A stretch of 64,000 nucleotides of DNA. Origin: Rhyacophila brunnea. Taxonomy: Eukaryota; Arthropoda; Insecta; Trichoptera; Rhyacophilidae. This document shows positions 46,589 to 58,792 of this stretch, piece by piece; position 1 is the first letter of the stretch; each line of letters starts with the position of its first letter. The translations under genes and the position numbers were made by a program. The stretch lies in the NCBI GenBank assembly GCA_022495005.1, contig JAGYXB010000956.1, positions 434,001 through 498,000 on the forward strand. The letters run 5' to 3'. Below the pieces are notes generated by a model. That model was not told the origin of the DNA and ran no database searches. It saw only the letters and a program-made list of their open reading frames with translations.

Positions 46589-48814
46589 TATTATTCAACA
46601 CTTGGGCACTACGGTAGAAACAATTAAATTAGTAATTATTATAATTTGGCGTAAAACTAGAATAATGATTTGTAACAACTGTAAACAAACAAATCGATTA
46701 GAAAATCTGAGGAGTTAAAAAGAATCAAGGTTCTACTCCCTTATTCATATTATAACGATGTCCCTTAAAATATTATGAATATTAGCGTATTTAAATCATG
46801 TTAAAATCCGTAACGACATACGGAATGTTTTACACAATTAGCTTCATATTTTCACTTACAAGATTCATAATAATCTACAGGTTTAATTAATAATTCAGTG
46901 AAAAATATAAATTAATATGTAACAAATGTCTGGATTGTTGAAATAGTAGCTTTAGTTTTATTTAGTTACCTTCGCCGGTATCTTAAAAATTAGAATTGTA
47001 TGGTTCACTTTCTAATATTCTATGAATGAACTTTTAAATGACATTTCAGGCGAGAATAATAAATTAATCCACATTACAATATCAACATAAAACCTACATA
47101 ACTTGTTAAACTTGTCATTTACAGGAAGAAATACTGTAGCCTACAAATTATTAACAAAGAACAATAATATCGGGAGCTCGAAACTTATCTACGCTCGTAT
47201 CGCAAACAGATGCCATTGCCAAATTGCCCAAATTGTCATATTTTTATTTACTTTGCCGTTTTGGCAGCTTTGCAACATGGCGGCCAACTGCAAGCGATGA
47301 CAGTAGTTACAGTGTTGCCATCTTTGCAAAGTGGAATTATAGTACAGAGCCTCCAAAGTTATACTATTTGGGGTGAAAATATAGTATGCGTTGTCATCTG
47401 TTGAAAATGTATAGGTTTATTGTTTCTCAGAAAAAAAAATTACGGAAAATTTGAGAAACTCCAAGACCCTTTTTTATTTAAGTATCTCTTCCGACCAAAA
47501 ATGCTTAGAGCCCAAAGAGATTGGACTCCTCACACAGAGGTAGTACACAAATGTCAGTGTGTACTCGTTTTGTGAGACAAAGTTTTATTTCTCTGAAATT
47601 ATGTACACTTTGCTGCAAATGGGCCATACTCGGACATAAAAACGCCCCACTGAGTATTTTTTTTTTATCAACACAAGCTTACAACCAATTTATGATAAAC
47701 GTATTTTCATTATAAAAGGTTCCCGCAATAAAAACTTTATTAGGATTCAGGGTAAGAAAGAATAATGCAAATGGAAGTAAGTATTTTATTTTTAATAATA
47801 CAAAAAACACAATATTTTGAAAAATTAAACATAAATCAGTTAGCAAATGGTTAAATATTGGAATAAGAAATATGGTCTTGTTTTTACATATTGTTCTAAG
47901 ATAAAATAACATAGCATTATTGTTTAGATAAAACGGTTAAATAAAAAAACACAAATAATTATTACAGTTAATTACAAACAAAAAAAAGTTTATTATATTA
48001 CCTACCTATTTACACATGTGTATTATGAAAATATTTTATGAAATAAAAATATAACATGGGTTCGTTTTTGACATATTGTGTATAAAATTACTTGTTTATA
48101 TAAACCTATTAGACACAAAATACAGGTAGGTATGTTGAAAATTTGATTATATAGTTAATTATAATATTTTATCTATTTAACATAATATTATTATCAAAGA
48201 AGCCCTGCATATATAATATCAATTCATACAAAAAAATCGATTATTTAAAACGAAAATGTTTTAATTTGAAATATAATGTATGAAAGTCAGCGTTGAGAAA
48301 ATAATATTTTGAAAAACTATTGATTCCTTAGTATAATTAATCTATTAAAATATTGTCTAATATGGTTGATTGGTTGCTCTGCATTTTCTTTTCATGCATC
48401 TCTTTGTTAGAGCCTGTCCATGTGGCGTGTTTTTGTGCGCGCAAGGCGTGCGAGTACCAAAAATTAAAATCGAATCTAAAATATGCAAACGTTATTAATA
48501 GTATTAATATGTAGAAAAAAATTCAAAATTGGATGGAACAAACAAACAGCAAACTTTGTATTTTGTATAATACTGATTTAGAAACCTTCGCAGGTGTGCG
48601 CACAACAACTGACAAAAGTTTCATCGCAATCGGATGAATGGTATAGGAACGCATATGAATAGAAGAAGAAGATGATTATCTAATTCATAAACCAGACAAA
48701 CAGACATTAATTTTTATATATAAGATATAGCCTATACTCTTCGCGCAAGTGCAAGCAATAAGTTGACAAAGTTTTATCGCAATCGGATGAACGGTATGGC
48801 TGCGTAATACATAT
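46589..48814. other. PAN3 5' flank and intergenic
   Basis: PAN3 promoter and 5' UTR exon(s) should lie just above 46600; I see no decisive signal. At 48580-48800 two imperfect copies of a retroelement-like phrase (TTTCATCGCAATCGGATGAA and TTTTATCGCAATCGGATGAA) occur about 180 bp apart. No second gene is supportable. Confidence 0.4.
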
Positions 48815-48972
48815 TGTTTTTCAATTTGTCTCTCTCAGGGTATGGACCTAATAGGTTGAGCAAGTGGCTGACATACATTTCTCGTAAAAAAAAAAATCTG
48901 TTAATACAAACCTCTACTCTGTGGAGGCCCATATGATCCTATTAGGATCGGACATGGTCGAAAGAAAAAGAA
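48815..48972 (+). repeat. tRNA-derived SINE, copy 6 (3' part, uninterrupted)
   Basis: Runs from GGGTATGGACCTAATAGGTT through TCTGTGGAGGCCCATATGAT to the tail GGATCGGACATGGTCGAAAG and an AAGAAG-rich end. It supplies the empty site for the MITE in copy 4 and the tail match to the LINE. Confidence 0.85.
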
Positions 48973-49286
48973 GTAGTTATCCAGTAATATAAAAAACACT
49001 CTTCAGTTGGACTTCTAACCAGAAACACATATTGTAGTAATATTCAAACTTTATATTAGTATATCTACCAGTAAAAGTGTTATGTGATTTTATGTTATAA
49101 AATGGAAAATAAAGGACAACATTAATTTTAATTAATAATAAATATCCTTTAATAACTCTAACCCATAACAATTTCACAGTTTCAAATATACAGTTTAATT
49201 TAAATAAAAAGAGAATTTGTAACCAAATAATAAACAAAAATGCACATTTTAACAAACAGATAGACATTATTACAGAATTAAAATTT

Positions 49287-50385
49287 AATTTTTCTTGCCT
49301 TCTTTTTTGCAAAAACTTTTACCAACTCCTTCAAATCTAATGTCGTAGTTTGGTCATACTCAATTGAAATTATTGTTCCTAGTCTGTTTTGCGACCTCGT
49401 TGAGCGCAAGTACGTTTTAATAAGCTTTAATTTTGAGAAAATACGTTCACCACTTGCCACTGTTACAGGAAGTGTTATTAATATTCTTAGAGCTACAAAA
49501 ACATTTGGTGCACAATCTTCAATATTTTGTTCTACTATAAGGAGCAGTACTTCTGGTGGTGGCATAGATTTTTTTAGAAGATTTAGATAAGCAAGTCTTC
49601 GAGCTACCTTGAAGCTCACTCCATAGATCGTTAGCATCAATATCTTTGTAAGCATTATGAGTCAAAGCATTTTCTAAATTTTTGCAGTCGACTAGTATAT
49701 CTGCAGGTGGCTTTTTGTTTATATAATATTTATGTCATCCAGGAAGTCAACTAAAATATTATATTGCTTCAATTGTTTGAACCTCTCTTTGATAGATTGC
49801 ATAGCCATGTCTAAAACTGGACAGTAGAAACCTATTTTATATTGCTGTTTAGGTTCTTGGGGTGCCTCGTCTTCAGTTTCATATTGAAAGTGCCGTTTCT
49901 GTCTTCTCCTTCGAACATGTTTTGTGTCAAAGTTTGGTTGTGTTTCTAGCATCTTTGCAATCCCAGCAGCATCAATTAAAACTTGTTCATAAATTTCATC
50001 ACTTCTGCATCTTAGTAAATATTTTTTAGTTAGCTCTAACTGATTTGAAGCAGAATATAATATATCAGTATCCTTTTCTTGTAATATTTACTTCTAAAAG
50101 AATATTGTACCATGCAACATTGACACCATAAATTTAAAATTGCAAATTAAATCAGCAAGGAAGGGCCTTTGCTTCAATTCAGGTCATTTCGAGATAAATT
50201 ATTGAATATTGGGTCATCAAATATCTCCATTAATACATCTTATATATCACCAAGATTGTATCTTAAAGGCATCAAAGCTTCAATTCGGCTCTCCCACCTT
50301 GTTTCGCTCTATGGTTTGAGAGTGAACATTGGGATACGGTTAGATAAAACTTTCCAACGACGTGTCGACCCAGAGAAATAATTAT
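49287..50385 (-). pseudogene. hAT transposase pseudogene (ZMYM1-like family)
   Basis: Several frames on the minus strand piece together a decayed transposase. Upstream: RRWKVLSNRIPMFTLKP, then ETRWESRIEALMPLRYNL (about 50375-50220). Middle: YKIGFYCPVLDMAMQSIKER (about 49840). C-terminus: LRILITLPVTVASGERIFSK followed by LKLIKTYLRST, the hAT dimerisation motif (about 49490-49390). It has in-frame stops and at least one frameshift near 49620. A hAT-like 5' terminus (complement of ATGCGCCGGTCCTG) lies at about 50891-50904, suggesting the element extends there. The other end was not found. Confidence 0.85.
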
Positions 50386-51132
50386 ATATTTATTTGTTGA
50401 ACTATATTTTACATAAATTGCTGAGTAAAAACGTATACGGTCTCTTTTTATCTTGGTTTAGGTTAGACCGCCTACCTGGAAATGTCGTAGTTTTAACAAA
50501 AACGGTCGATAGAAAATAAAAATTTTGATTATCGATCGGAATGTTTTCTGAATCTCGTGGCGAGAGGCTGGGTTTCAGGCCCAGAACCGCCTTGTAAATG
50601 CTTTTAAGTAATTAGACTAAACAATATACAGCTGTGTGACAAAACCCTGGGATTTGTATCGTTTGTATATGGCTGTATTGTTTGTATACCTGAAGTTGGC
50701 CATGGAACGCCACCAGATTCCGAATCCGATCACTACTTATGATACATAATTACAACAAACAGATAAAACATCAAAATAAAATAAAACATATTATTTAAAA
50801 TTATTAAAATATGGAAATTAATTTTAGTTCTCCATTTATGTGCCCTCTTATGCCTTGTGCCCTAGGCGGTTGCCTAGTTCGCCTATATGGATGCGCCGGT
50901 CCTGTAGGTATGCAGAGTTTACAAGAAATTGCGTAGGTCCTTCAATGTCGATTTGCTCAACTTGGCCACTGATAGTTTCACACTATTTTACAGAATCTGA
51001 ATAATTGCCATAGGTAGGTACTTACTGGTTATATACCTACATAGATACATACCAAGATATTAACTGATTAAGACTTGTAGGTATTCAACAAAAAAGTTAA
51101 TTATAAATTTCACATTATTATACTATCTAACT

Positions 51133-51489
51133 CAATGATACTCAACCTTTTTTTTCTTCGGGCCAAATACATATATTTGTAAAGTAACGCGGGCCGCATC
51201 ACTACTGGTGTGACGAAAAAAATCATGAAACCCCCTTTTTTACAAAACATTTTTGAGATTTTAAAAATTATGCGTGTTTTTTTTAATTAATCGTGTGCAA
51301 TAGCAACACTCTTATACTAGATCTGATGTGGACCATAATGACAATCCTCTTCGGGTGTCACTATCTGTCCGTTAAAGTCGAAACGAATCTCAAGATATAC
51401 GAAATTCCTGATAATACATGTGTTTCGGGCCGCACATAAAAGCTTAAAGGGCCGCATGCGGCCCGCGGGCCACAGGTTGAGTATCACTG
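51133..51489. mobile_element. Non-autonomous hAT MITE, 357 bp
   Basis: Termini CAATGATACTCAACCT (left) and the complement of CAGTGATACTCAACCT (right), flanked by a perfect 8-bp duplication ATCTAACT (51125-51132, 51490-51497). The interior is GC-rich near the ends (GGCCCGCGGGCC) and has no coding region. Confidence 0.93.
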
Positions 51490-51641
51490 ATCTAACTGGT
51501 AAATTTATAAATTACATAGATACTTACCTATGAATAAGTAACAATTTAAATAAGCATAGGTACCTACCTAAATGCGTAGGTATAGATTGGTGTTACTTTG
51601 AGAGAGTGTCACATTATGTGCAATTACATAATAGGTAGGTA

Positions 51642-52937
51642 CGAGGGTGGGTCAATAAGTCCTTAGAAAAGCCGACAGGTAGCGCGACTAGTACTGTAAG
51701 CGGTTTGTTTTCATGCAGCGGCACTACCGATTCAGTATGCTGCGAAGTTTCAATCAGATTGGTCGGGTTGTTGTGTGTTTCTCGTACATTTAAAAAAAAA
51801 ATTTGCTTGTGGAAAATGGAAAAATGGAAAATGGAGAAAATTGAGTTTAGAGCTGTTATTAAACATTTTAATATAAAGGGTTAACAGCAAAGGAAATAAA
51901 AAATGAGTTGGATTTAGTTCACGGCATATCTGCTCCTTCACTTGCAACTATTTATAACTGGTTAAATGAATTTAAACGTGGTCGTACATCAACAAAGGAT
52001 GAACCACGCTCAGGACGTCCTGTAGAGGTGACTACACCAGAAATGATCAATAAAATCCACGATATGGTGTTAAGTGACCGAAGATTAAAGTTGAGTGAGA
52101 TAATTGAGGTTACAGGGATCTCAAAAGGTAGCGTCATTTCTATTTTACATGACAAATTGGGCATGAAAAAATTTCTGCAAGATGGGTGCCGCGTTTGCTC
52201 ACAGTCGACAATAAACGCAATAGGGTGGTGGCCTCTAAAGCCCTGTTGTCGCTCATGCAACGCAATCCGGATGAATTTTTTCGTCGCTTTGTGACTGTAG
52301 ATGAAACATGGATTCACCACTATACTCCCGAGACGAAAGAACAGTCAAAGCAGTGGATTGCGAAAGGCGAACCATGTCCAAAGAAGGCGAAAACCGTAAA
52401 ATCAGCTGGTAAGGTTATGGCTACTGTATTTTGGGATGCACGTGGAATTATTTTCGTTGACTATTTGGAAAAAGGAAAAACAATAACAGGGGATTATTAT
52501 GCATCTTTATTGGACCAGCTAAAAACAAAATTGAAGAAAAACGGCCTCATTTAAACAGGAAAAAAATCCTCTTTCATCAGGACAATGCCCGTGTTCACAC
52601 ATGTTTACGATCAATGGCTAAAATTGAAGAATTGAAGTTCGAATTGGTCGACCACCCACCGTATTCGCCAGATTTAGCCCCCAGTGACTTTTTCCTTTTC
52701 CCAAACTTAAAAAAATGGCTAAGTGGACAACGTTTTTTTTCAAATGAAGAAGTCATCGATCGGACAAATGTTTATTTTGAGGACCTTCCGAAAACTTATT
52801 TTTCTGACGGTTTAAAAAAAATTGAGAAACGTCTAACCAAGTGTATTGAGCTCCAAGGAGATTATGTTGAGAAATAAAAAAAAATACAAAAATAAAAACT
52901 GTTTTAATGCTTTTTTCTAAGGAATTATTGACCAGCT
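51642..52937 (+). mobile_element. mariner element, irritans subfamily, inactive
   Basis: About 1.3 kb element with inverted termini sharing GGTCAATAA and CCTTAGAAAA (left GTCAATAAGTCCTTAGAAAA; right complement GGTCAATAATTCCTTAGAAA). The left end abuts TA at 51640-51641; the right end is fixed only to about 52936-52940. It contains the transposase pseudogene at 51816-52877. Confidence 0.93.
51816..52877 (+). pseudogene. mariner transposase pseudogene (DD34D)
   Basis: Cut-and-paste transposase of the mariner family. The N-terminal HTH region is followed by GRPVEVTTPEMINKIHDMVL, the linker WVPRLLTVDNK, the catalytic VDETWIHHYTPETKEQSKQW, HQDNARVHT (second Asp at 52581-52583) and YSPDLAPSDFFLF (third Asp at 52686-52688), giving the DD34D triad. 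Strong resemblance to the irritans subfamily. Three lesions are visible: a single-base frameshift near 51883, another near 52175 (after GMKK), and a frameshift/stop near 52545-52555. All three catalytic Asp codons survive, but the gene cannot make a full protein. Confidence 0.92.
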
Positions 52938-52978
52938 ATCATCTATCAGCTAGGCGGCGAAGTCTGCTCAGAGCAGGG

Positions 52979-53135
52979 TAGCTCGTTGTACTGTCTGCAC
53001 AAATTTCTGTGTGACACGTCTCATTTGGACATTTTATTTTCATCTTCACTGCCCTGCATTGAAGTGAAGATAAAAATAACGAGATCAAACGTGACGCGTC
53101 GAGCAGAAATCTATGCTGGCAGTGCAACGAGTTGC
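52979..53135. repeat. Long imperfect hairpin, 72-nt arms, 13-nt loop
   Basis: Arms 52979-53050 and 53064-53135 are reverse complements at roughly three quarters of positions, closing on ATCTTCACTGCC...GTGAAGAT. It lies 40 bp right of the mariner. No coding evidence on either strand despite open frames, which are a product of the symmetry. Confidence 0.75.
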
Positions 53136-53854
53136 AATGCGCTGCGTTCCAGCATATGCTTAGCCTTAATGTTGAGCAATCCAATAGGAAGCAGAAGAGG
53201 CAGGCCAAAAATTCACTGCCGAAATTGAGCTATTTACCAAAAATTGGTGTATACTTGGATTACCAAGCTGGGAAGTGGCCACCATGGACTGGCACAGATG
53301 TGGAGTTATGTACTGACAATGTAGTCTATAAGCTATGAAAATTTCATCAATATTTGTCAAGTAGTTTTTGAGTTATAACCGAACAACAGTTGTATGGGTT
53401 GTAGATTGTACAAGGACCCCATGTTTGGAGCACCAGAAGATGAAACTCTACTGAGTTGGTATGTAGGTAGTAATACTAGAGATATCGTAAGTGAAGTAAT
53501 TTTTAATTAATAGAAAACAATAATAAAATAGAATGTTTGCGGACAATGACAGTTTAATTTTTGTTATTTGGATTGTCTACTATGAATGTTATTCGTGAAT
53601 GTATAGTTCATTTGAATCCATTTATTTAACACACGCTTTACGAGTATGGTTCAATTGGCACAGTCAATGGAGCAGGTCCAAACCGTGAAAAAGTTAAAAA
53701 TATCTGTTCAGTAAATTGTATAAGTAAAATACTGAAGATGAAACCAAAATGACAGTCCTACCACTTTTTATCATTTACCCATAACCTAGATCCCTTCAAT
53801 AGATACCGTTTGCCACTGCAGTATAATTTTATTAAGTAGATAATACACATAGAT

Positions 53855-54733
53855 CAGGGTTGGTTAGTCTTTTTACATGCGCATACCAAAATTTCCCATA
53901 TATTATTTTTCGACTATCTAACGTGCCGAGCAGTTTTTCATGAGGAAAAAGGGGAATTTTTGTTATCCGGTTAAATTGGAGGTTTTTAAAAATCCTATTG
54001 AAAAAGTTAAAAATTACAACCGAGTTCTTGAGATTCTATCTTTCACCCTTTCTAGCCAAAGACATATTTTCTATTCTTTGAATAATTTTTAAGAAGAGGT
54101 TGTGGGAACATTTTAACCACACTTTCCTTTCCATTTTTAGCAATTATGTTTGAGCCAAAATAACAAACAGCTGTTATATTTGAATGGCTGTCGATAAATT
54201 TCATTATGTTTTTTGATTGAATATTTTTATTTTTAACTGCCCAATTAATAAATTCTTTTCGTTCGTCCTTGATTTTCTCAGGGAGTGATTTATAGTTTGT
54301 CTTATAATACTGTTTTACTGACGAGGTTCTGCATACAACTGTCCCAAAATACATACTGCTTTACTGACTTCATTAATCATGCCATACTCCTCAGTACACC
54401 AACTTTGAAAGTCTTGTCTATTAATAAATCTAATAAGTTTTGTTTTTTTTTTTTATTTTCACTATGTAGCCTATTAAATTACATTAACGTCTTCACTGAC
54501 ACTTGCTATGGCGAACATCAGCTGGATCTAATAATTATTGTAACCAATAATAAACATAACCTCCAATGGTAACAAAATTGGTTGGCTACTTAATTTCCCA
54601 GCTGAAATATATATGGGTGTATAGAACGATGAAATATAAATGCAGAATGTTTATATATATAAAAAAAAATTAATTTGTAAATCGTTCAGCTGCCAGCTAA
54701 ATTTTCATGCGTGCCATAAATTCGCCAATCCTG
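53855..54733 (-). mobile_element. hAT element remnant, 879 bp
   Basis: Ends CAGGGTTGG (left) and CCAATCCTG (right) are inverted repeats, with 8-bp flanks ACATAGAT (53847-53854) and ATATAGAT (54734-54741), 7/8 identical. Inside, a minus-strand open frame (54354-54052) has SNITAVCYFGSNIIAKNGKE, which recalls the region after the BED finger of SCAND3/GTF2IRD2-like hAT transposases. Most of the transposase is gone. Confidence 0.75.
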
Positions 54734-54741
54734 ATATAGAT

Positions 54742-55365
54742 AATAATAATGTCAAAGACATTGGTTGATATTGAACAATAAATCATTTTCCAAGTGGACC
54801 ATCTTGTGTCATTACAATTTTCACAGCATTTGATTTTGATATTCTAAGAAAAAGGAAATATAAAAATTCTCACAATGTCGAGTAAAACTTAATTAGAATT
54901 TTGATAAACAAAAAAGCAAATTCAACTTTCAAATAAAACATCATATTTGGAATATTTTAAAATTTTGTATAATTAACGCACCAATTTTATAATATAAGAA
55001 CAAATCAAGAGTCAGTTAAGGCAATAATGTATTATAACATAGGTAGGTAGGTATGTGTTTTTCTTATACTACGGTACACACCAAAAATACACTGTCTTTT
55101 CAATAATAATTTTCTTAACATCAATAAATATAACAAGTCATAACTCTCTGGTACAGAAGACTTAACTAAATAATTATTAATGGGATTCGTGGAATCCATC
55201 TTTACTTATGTGACGTAAAATAAATTGTTAGTGTTTGCAACCAATCGACTGTAGGGTAGACTATAATTATTATTGTTCATGAATTATTCCATTATAGCAA
55301 TAGTTTTCTACTTCAACATCATTTTCTTAGAGTAATTAAAAATAAGTCTATTCAGTCTATGTTTA
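54742..55365. other. Intergenic, no gene seen
   Basis: AT-rich DNA between the hAT remnant and the tandem array. GTAGGTAGGTATG microsatellite-like run near 55042-55055. No coding evidence. Confidence 0.4.
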
Positions 55366-57090
55366 CATTGAAAGACTCTTGACATATATAATGGTTTTAA
55401 AAATATTATTAGAGTATATGTGGGAAATAGTTCTCTAATAAACTAATGGTGTTTAAATCGCAGCTCATGTTACAACTTATATTTACCAACAACAAAAATT
55501 ACAATATTTAATTAAGGGTTTTCACAATATTATATTGTATACAAACTTACATAATAATAATTGTGTCTTTTTAAAGACTTAGTGTTTACATTGTGTTCAT
55601 GAGTCAGTCCATTGAAAGACTTTTGACATATAGAATAGAATTATTAGAGTATATGTGGGAAATAGTTCTCTCATAAACTAATGGCGTTTAAATCGCAGCT
55701 CATGTTACAACTTATATTTAACAACAACAAAAATTACAATATTTAATTAAGGCTTTTCACAATATTATATTGTATACAAACTAACATAATAATAATTATC
55801 TTTTTAAAGACTCAGTGTTGACATTGTGTTCATGAGTCAGTCCATTGAAAGACTTTTGAGATATAAAATAGTATTATTAGAGTATATGTGGGAAATAGTT
55901 CTCTCATCAACTAATGGCGTTTAAATCACAGCTCATGTTACAACTTATAATATTTAAACACAACAAAAATTACAATACAGTATAACCTCGTTTTTACGTG
56001 CCCGGAATCCACGTTTTCCCGACAATTGCGTGTAATTTTTTCAGTCCCGATATATTTCAGTACATTTAATACCCGCATTTACGTTTTTCTTTCCCGCGAT
56101 TTACGTCGGAAATATTCAAAATATACGAGTTACGCGCACTTGACAATGATTGGGTCGTGACATTCGAACGGCGTAAGGCGTTTGGAGCCATCTTTTCTTT
56201 TGGCATTGTGTTTGTGTTTTGTATACACTCCGTCTGTCGTTATTCTGTCATCAGTCTTACAAGTTACAAGTTCGCGGTTTATTTATTTCATATTGCTTTC
56301 GGTTCGATTATTATTCATTTTTACGTCCTCATTCTTTCAAAACAAAAATGCAACAAACTAATATACATGTTTTTTTAATAAAAAATAAAAAAATTTTCAA
56401 TAAAAATTTAAATCGAATATTGTTTTTTAATAAAACTTTATTTTTTTAGAAACATAAAATTTAAATGTTCTTTTTTTCAATACCCCCCTTTTACATTTTC
56501 CCTCCAATTAGGTTTTTTTTTCAGTCCCTTAAAAAACGTAAAATATGGGTTATACTGTATTTAATTAAAGCTTTACACAATATTATACCGTATACAAATT
56601 TATATAATAATAATTGTATCTTTTCAAAGACTCAGTGTTTACATTGTGTTCATAAGTCAGTCCATTGAAAGACTTTTGACATATAGAATGGTATTAAAAG
56701 TAAGTATTATTAGAGTATATGTGGGAAATAATGCTTTTATGAACTAATGGCGTTTAAATCACAGCTCATGTTACGACTTATAATATTTAAATACAACAAA
56801 ACTTACAATATTTATTTAAGGCTTTACACAATTATAATATTATATTGTATACACACTTACAATATGTAATAATAATTGTATCTTTTCAAAGACTCAGTGT
56901 TTACATTGTGTTCATAAGTCAGTCCATTGAAAGACTTTTGAGATATAGAATGATATTAAAAGTATTATTAGAATATATGCGGGAAATAGTTCTCCCATAA
57001 ACTAATGGCGTTTCAATCACAGCCCATGTTACAACTTATAATATTTAACCACAACAAAAATTACAATATTCAATTAAGGCTTTACATAAT
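55366..57090. repeat. Tandem repeat array, five units of ~235-260 bp
   Basis: Units begin with CATTGAAAGAC at 55366, 55610, 55843, 56663 and 56925. Each contains AGAGTATATGTGGGAAATA, TAATGGCGTTTAAATC and CTCATGTTACAACTTATA. The third unit is split by the pogo-like MITE. No unit keeps a long open frame. Confidence 0.9.
55978..56557. mobile_element. pogo-like MITE, 580 bp
   Basis: Inverted termini CAGTATAACCTCGTTTTTAC and CAGTATAACCCATATTTTAC, TA duplication at 55976-55977 and 56558-56559. The neighbouring repeat units show the unoccupied site TTACAATATTTAATTAA. Interior AT-rich without transposase. Confidence 0.92.
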
Positions 57091-57646
57091 ATATTTTGGG
57101 ATAAGCAGCAATAAATTGTAAATATCCCTATAAATTTAATTAATAACAGTACTAAATATCAATCTCATCATTAAACATTAGAATGTAACCGTAACTTAAT
57201 GTTTTAGTCCTACCATTTTTATACTTTTAAACATTAATAGCCTTATAAACATAATTATATGTTTTAACTAAACTTTGGAAAAACATTACTCAGACTATAG
57301 ATTCTGTGTGTCACACTAATTTAAGATCCTAATCCATTCCAAAGAATGATTATACAGTATTCATGTACTACAGAGATACCCATTTACTCATATGATTATA
57401 GATATTAATTACATATTGTTTTACATTTTCTCAATGTATTCCCACCATCAAATTTTATACAATTGAAAAAAAGCTGAAGAATAAATAAGTATTTTAAATT
57501 CAGACATATCATATAGAGTTCTATTACGTAAACATTAATAGAGAATAAGTTAGTTTACATTCCATTTCAATGTAAATAATGAAAATGTTAAACATATTTT
57601 CAAGTCAAATATTCAAGGCTCCGTGTGGTTCACAGGCAAGATATTA
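57091..57646. other. Region downstream of the tandem-exon gene
   Basis: AT-rich, no gene seen. It could contain the 3' UTR of the putative gene whose stop is at 57647-57649; no clear minus-strand AATAAA stands out close to the stop. Confidence 0.35.
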
Positions 57647-57740
57647 CTATTCGAATGCAACCTCCTGAAGCAAGGCGGTAATCTCCCGGTTGGGACAAGG
57701 TGACCATGTTAGCAATGTGCTAATTCTGTTTATCACTTGC
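57647..57740 (-). CDS. Putative tandem-exon gene, terminal exon U1
   Basis: Acceptor TTTTGTAG|GCAAGTG at 57741, shared by all copies. Read in the phase supplied by U2 it encodes QVINRISTLLTWSPCPNREI, then TALLQEVAFE and a TAG stop at 57647-57649. No domain recognised. It is 31 codons long because the divergent 3' half contains the stop; no donor remains. Alternatively it is a relic exon of a pseudogene. Confidence 0.4.
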
Positions 57741-58792
57741 CTACAAAATACAACAAACAATCACATACATTATTACTTCAAGAATAATAAATAAATCACA
57801 TATAAAATAATTATAAACTATGTCTTATGAATTTACATTAAAAGCGATGATTGCTTGTCCAGAATTGAAGTGCCTAGTTTCTAAAGCCTCTAAAACGATT
57901 TTAGATAGTTCTGAGAAAAATGAGAAAAACTCATACCTATTAAATCTGTGAACTTTATGTATTTATTTTTTAATTTGTTACATTCTAAAGAGTATTTTGG
58001 CTTTCCATTTTAGGGGTATTTGAAAAGCTCACCCAACCATTTTAGCGGGATTTGAAATTTACCCTAATTTTTATCATACGTATTGACAGTTTTTGGCATT
58101 TTTTAAATTTCAATCTTTGGCCATCATATAGGTAACAAAAATATCCATCTAAATACATATCTAGCTCAAAAATTTTCAAAAACCGTTTTAGGGGCTTTTG
58201 AAACTAGGCGCTTCAAATTAAAGTCGTATAGTGCGGAGAACATTTATTGTTAGAAAACCATGCACACGCAGTTTAAGGTGAGAGTATAATAATCAGTGAT
58301 GACGAAAGGCTATATAGATGAGGTTATTTAAATAAAGGATATTTGAGACAGTGTCACACATTAATACTTCTTTTATTTGGATATTCATGGATACTAGCAG
58401 AGCCAGTTGGCTCTCGCCAGTCTGTCTCGCTAGATCTTCCAGACAGCTTGGAGTCCTAATGACATGGTGTTGGATTTTAATAAATTTTTGTAGTATGCAT
58501 AGACGACACCATAGTTTTCCCTTCGGGATGGATTTTCATTAAATTCAAACAGTTTGACATTTCGCTGATTTGTCAGTTTTACGATTTTCAAGTCGTGACT
58601 GCCAATATAAATTTGGGGTCATATGCATAGTTTATTCTGGAGTCTGGCCTTCAGAATATTGTCTGAAACCACCTCAGGCTGCTAGGCTTAGCAGAACAGC
58701 TGGAAATCGCCGATTTCTATCACTGACATTTTGATACTATATGTGTGTACGTATATAAATGTTTCGTTAAATTACGTGCATTTAAATATGAT

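Noticed and set aside
47103..47404. Short overlapping plus-strand frames upstream of PAN3
   Set aside because: Translations overlap in different frames and lack any recognisable features; more likely PAN3 5' region.
52939..53338. Protein-coding gene right of the mariner
   Set aside because: Overlapping open frames on both strands are explained by the long hairpin; no domain, no splice sites.
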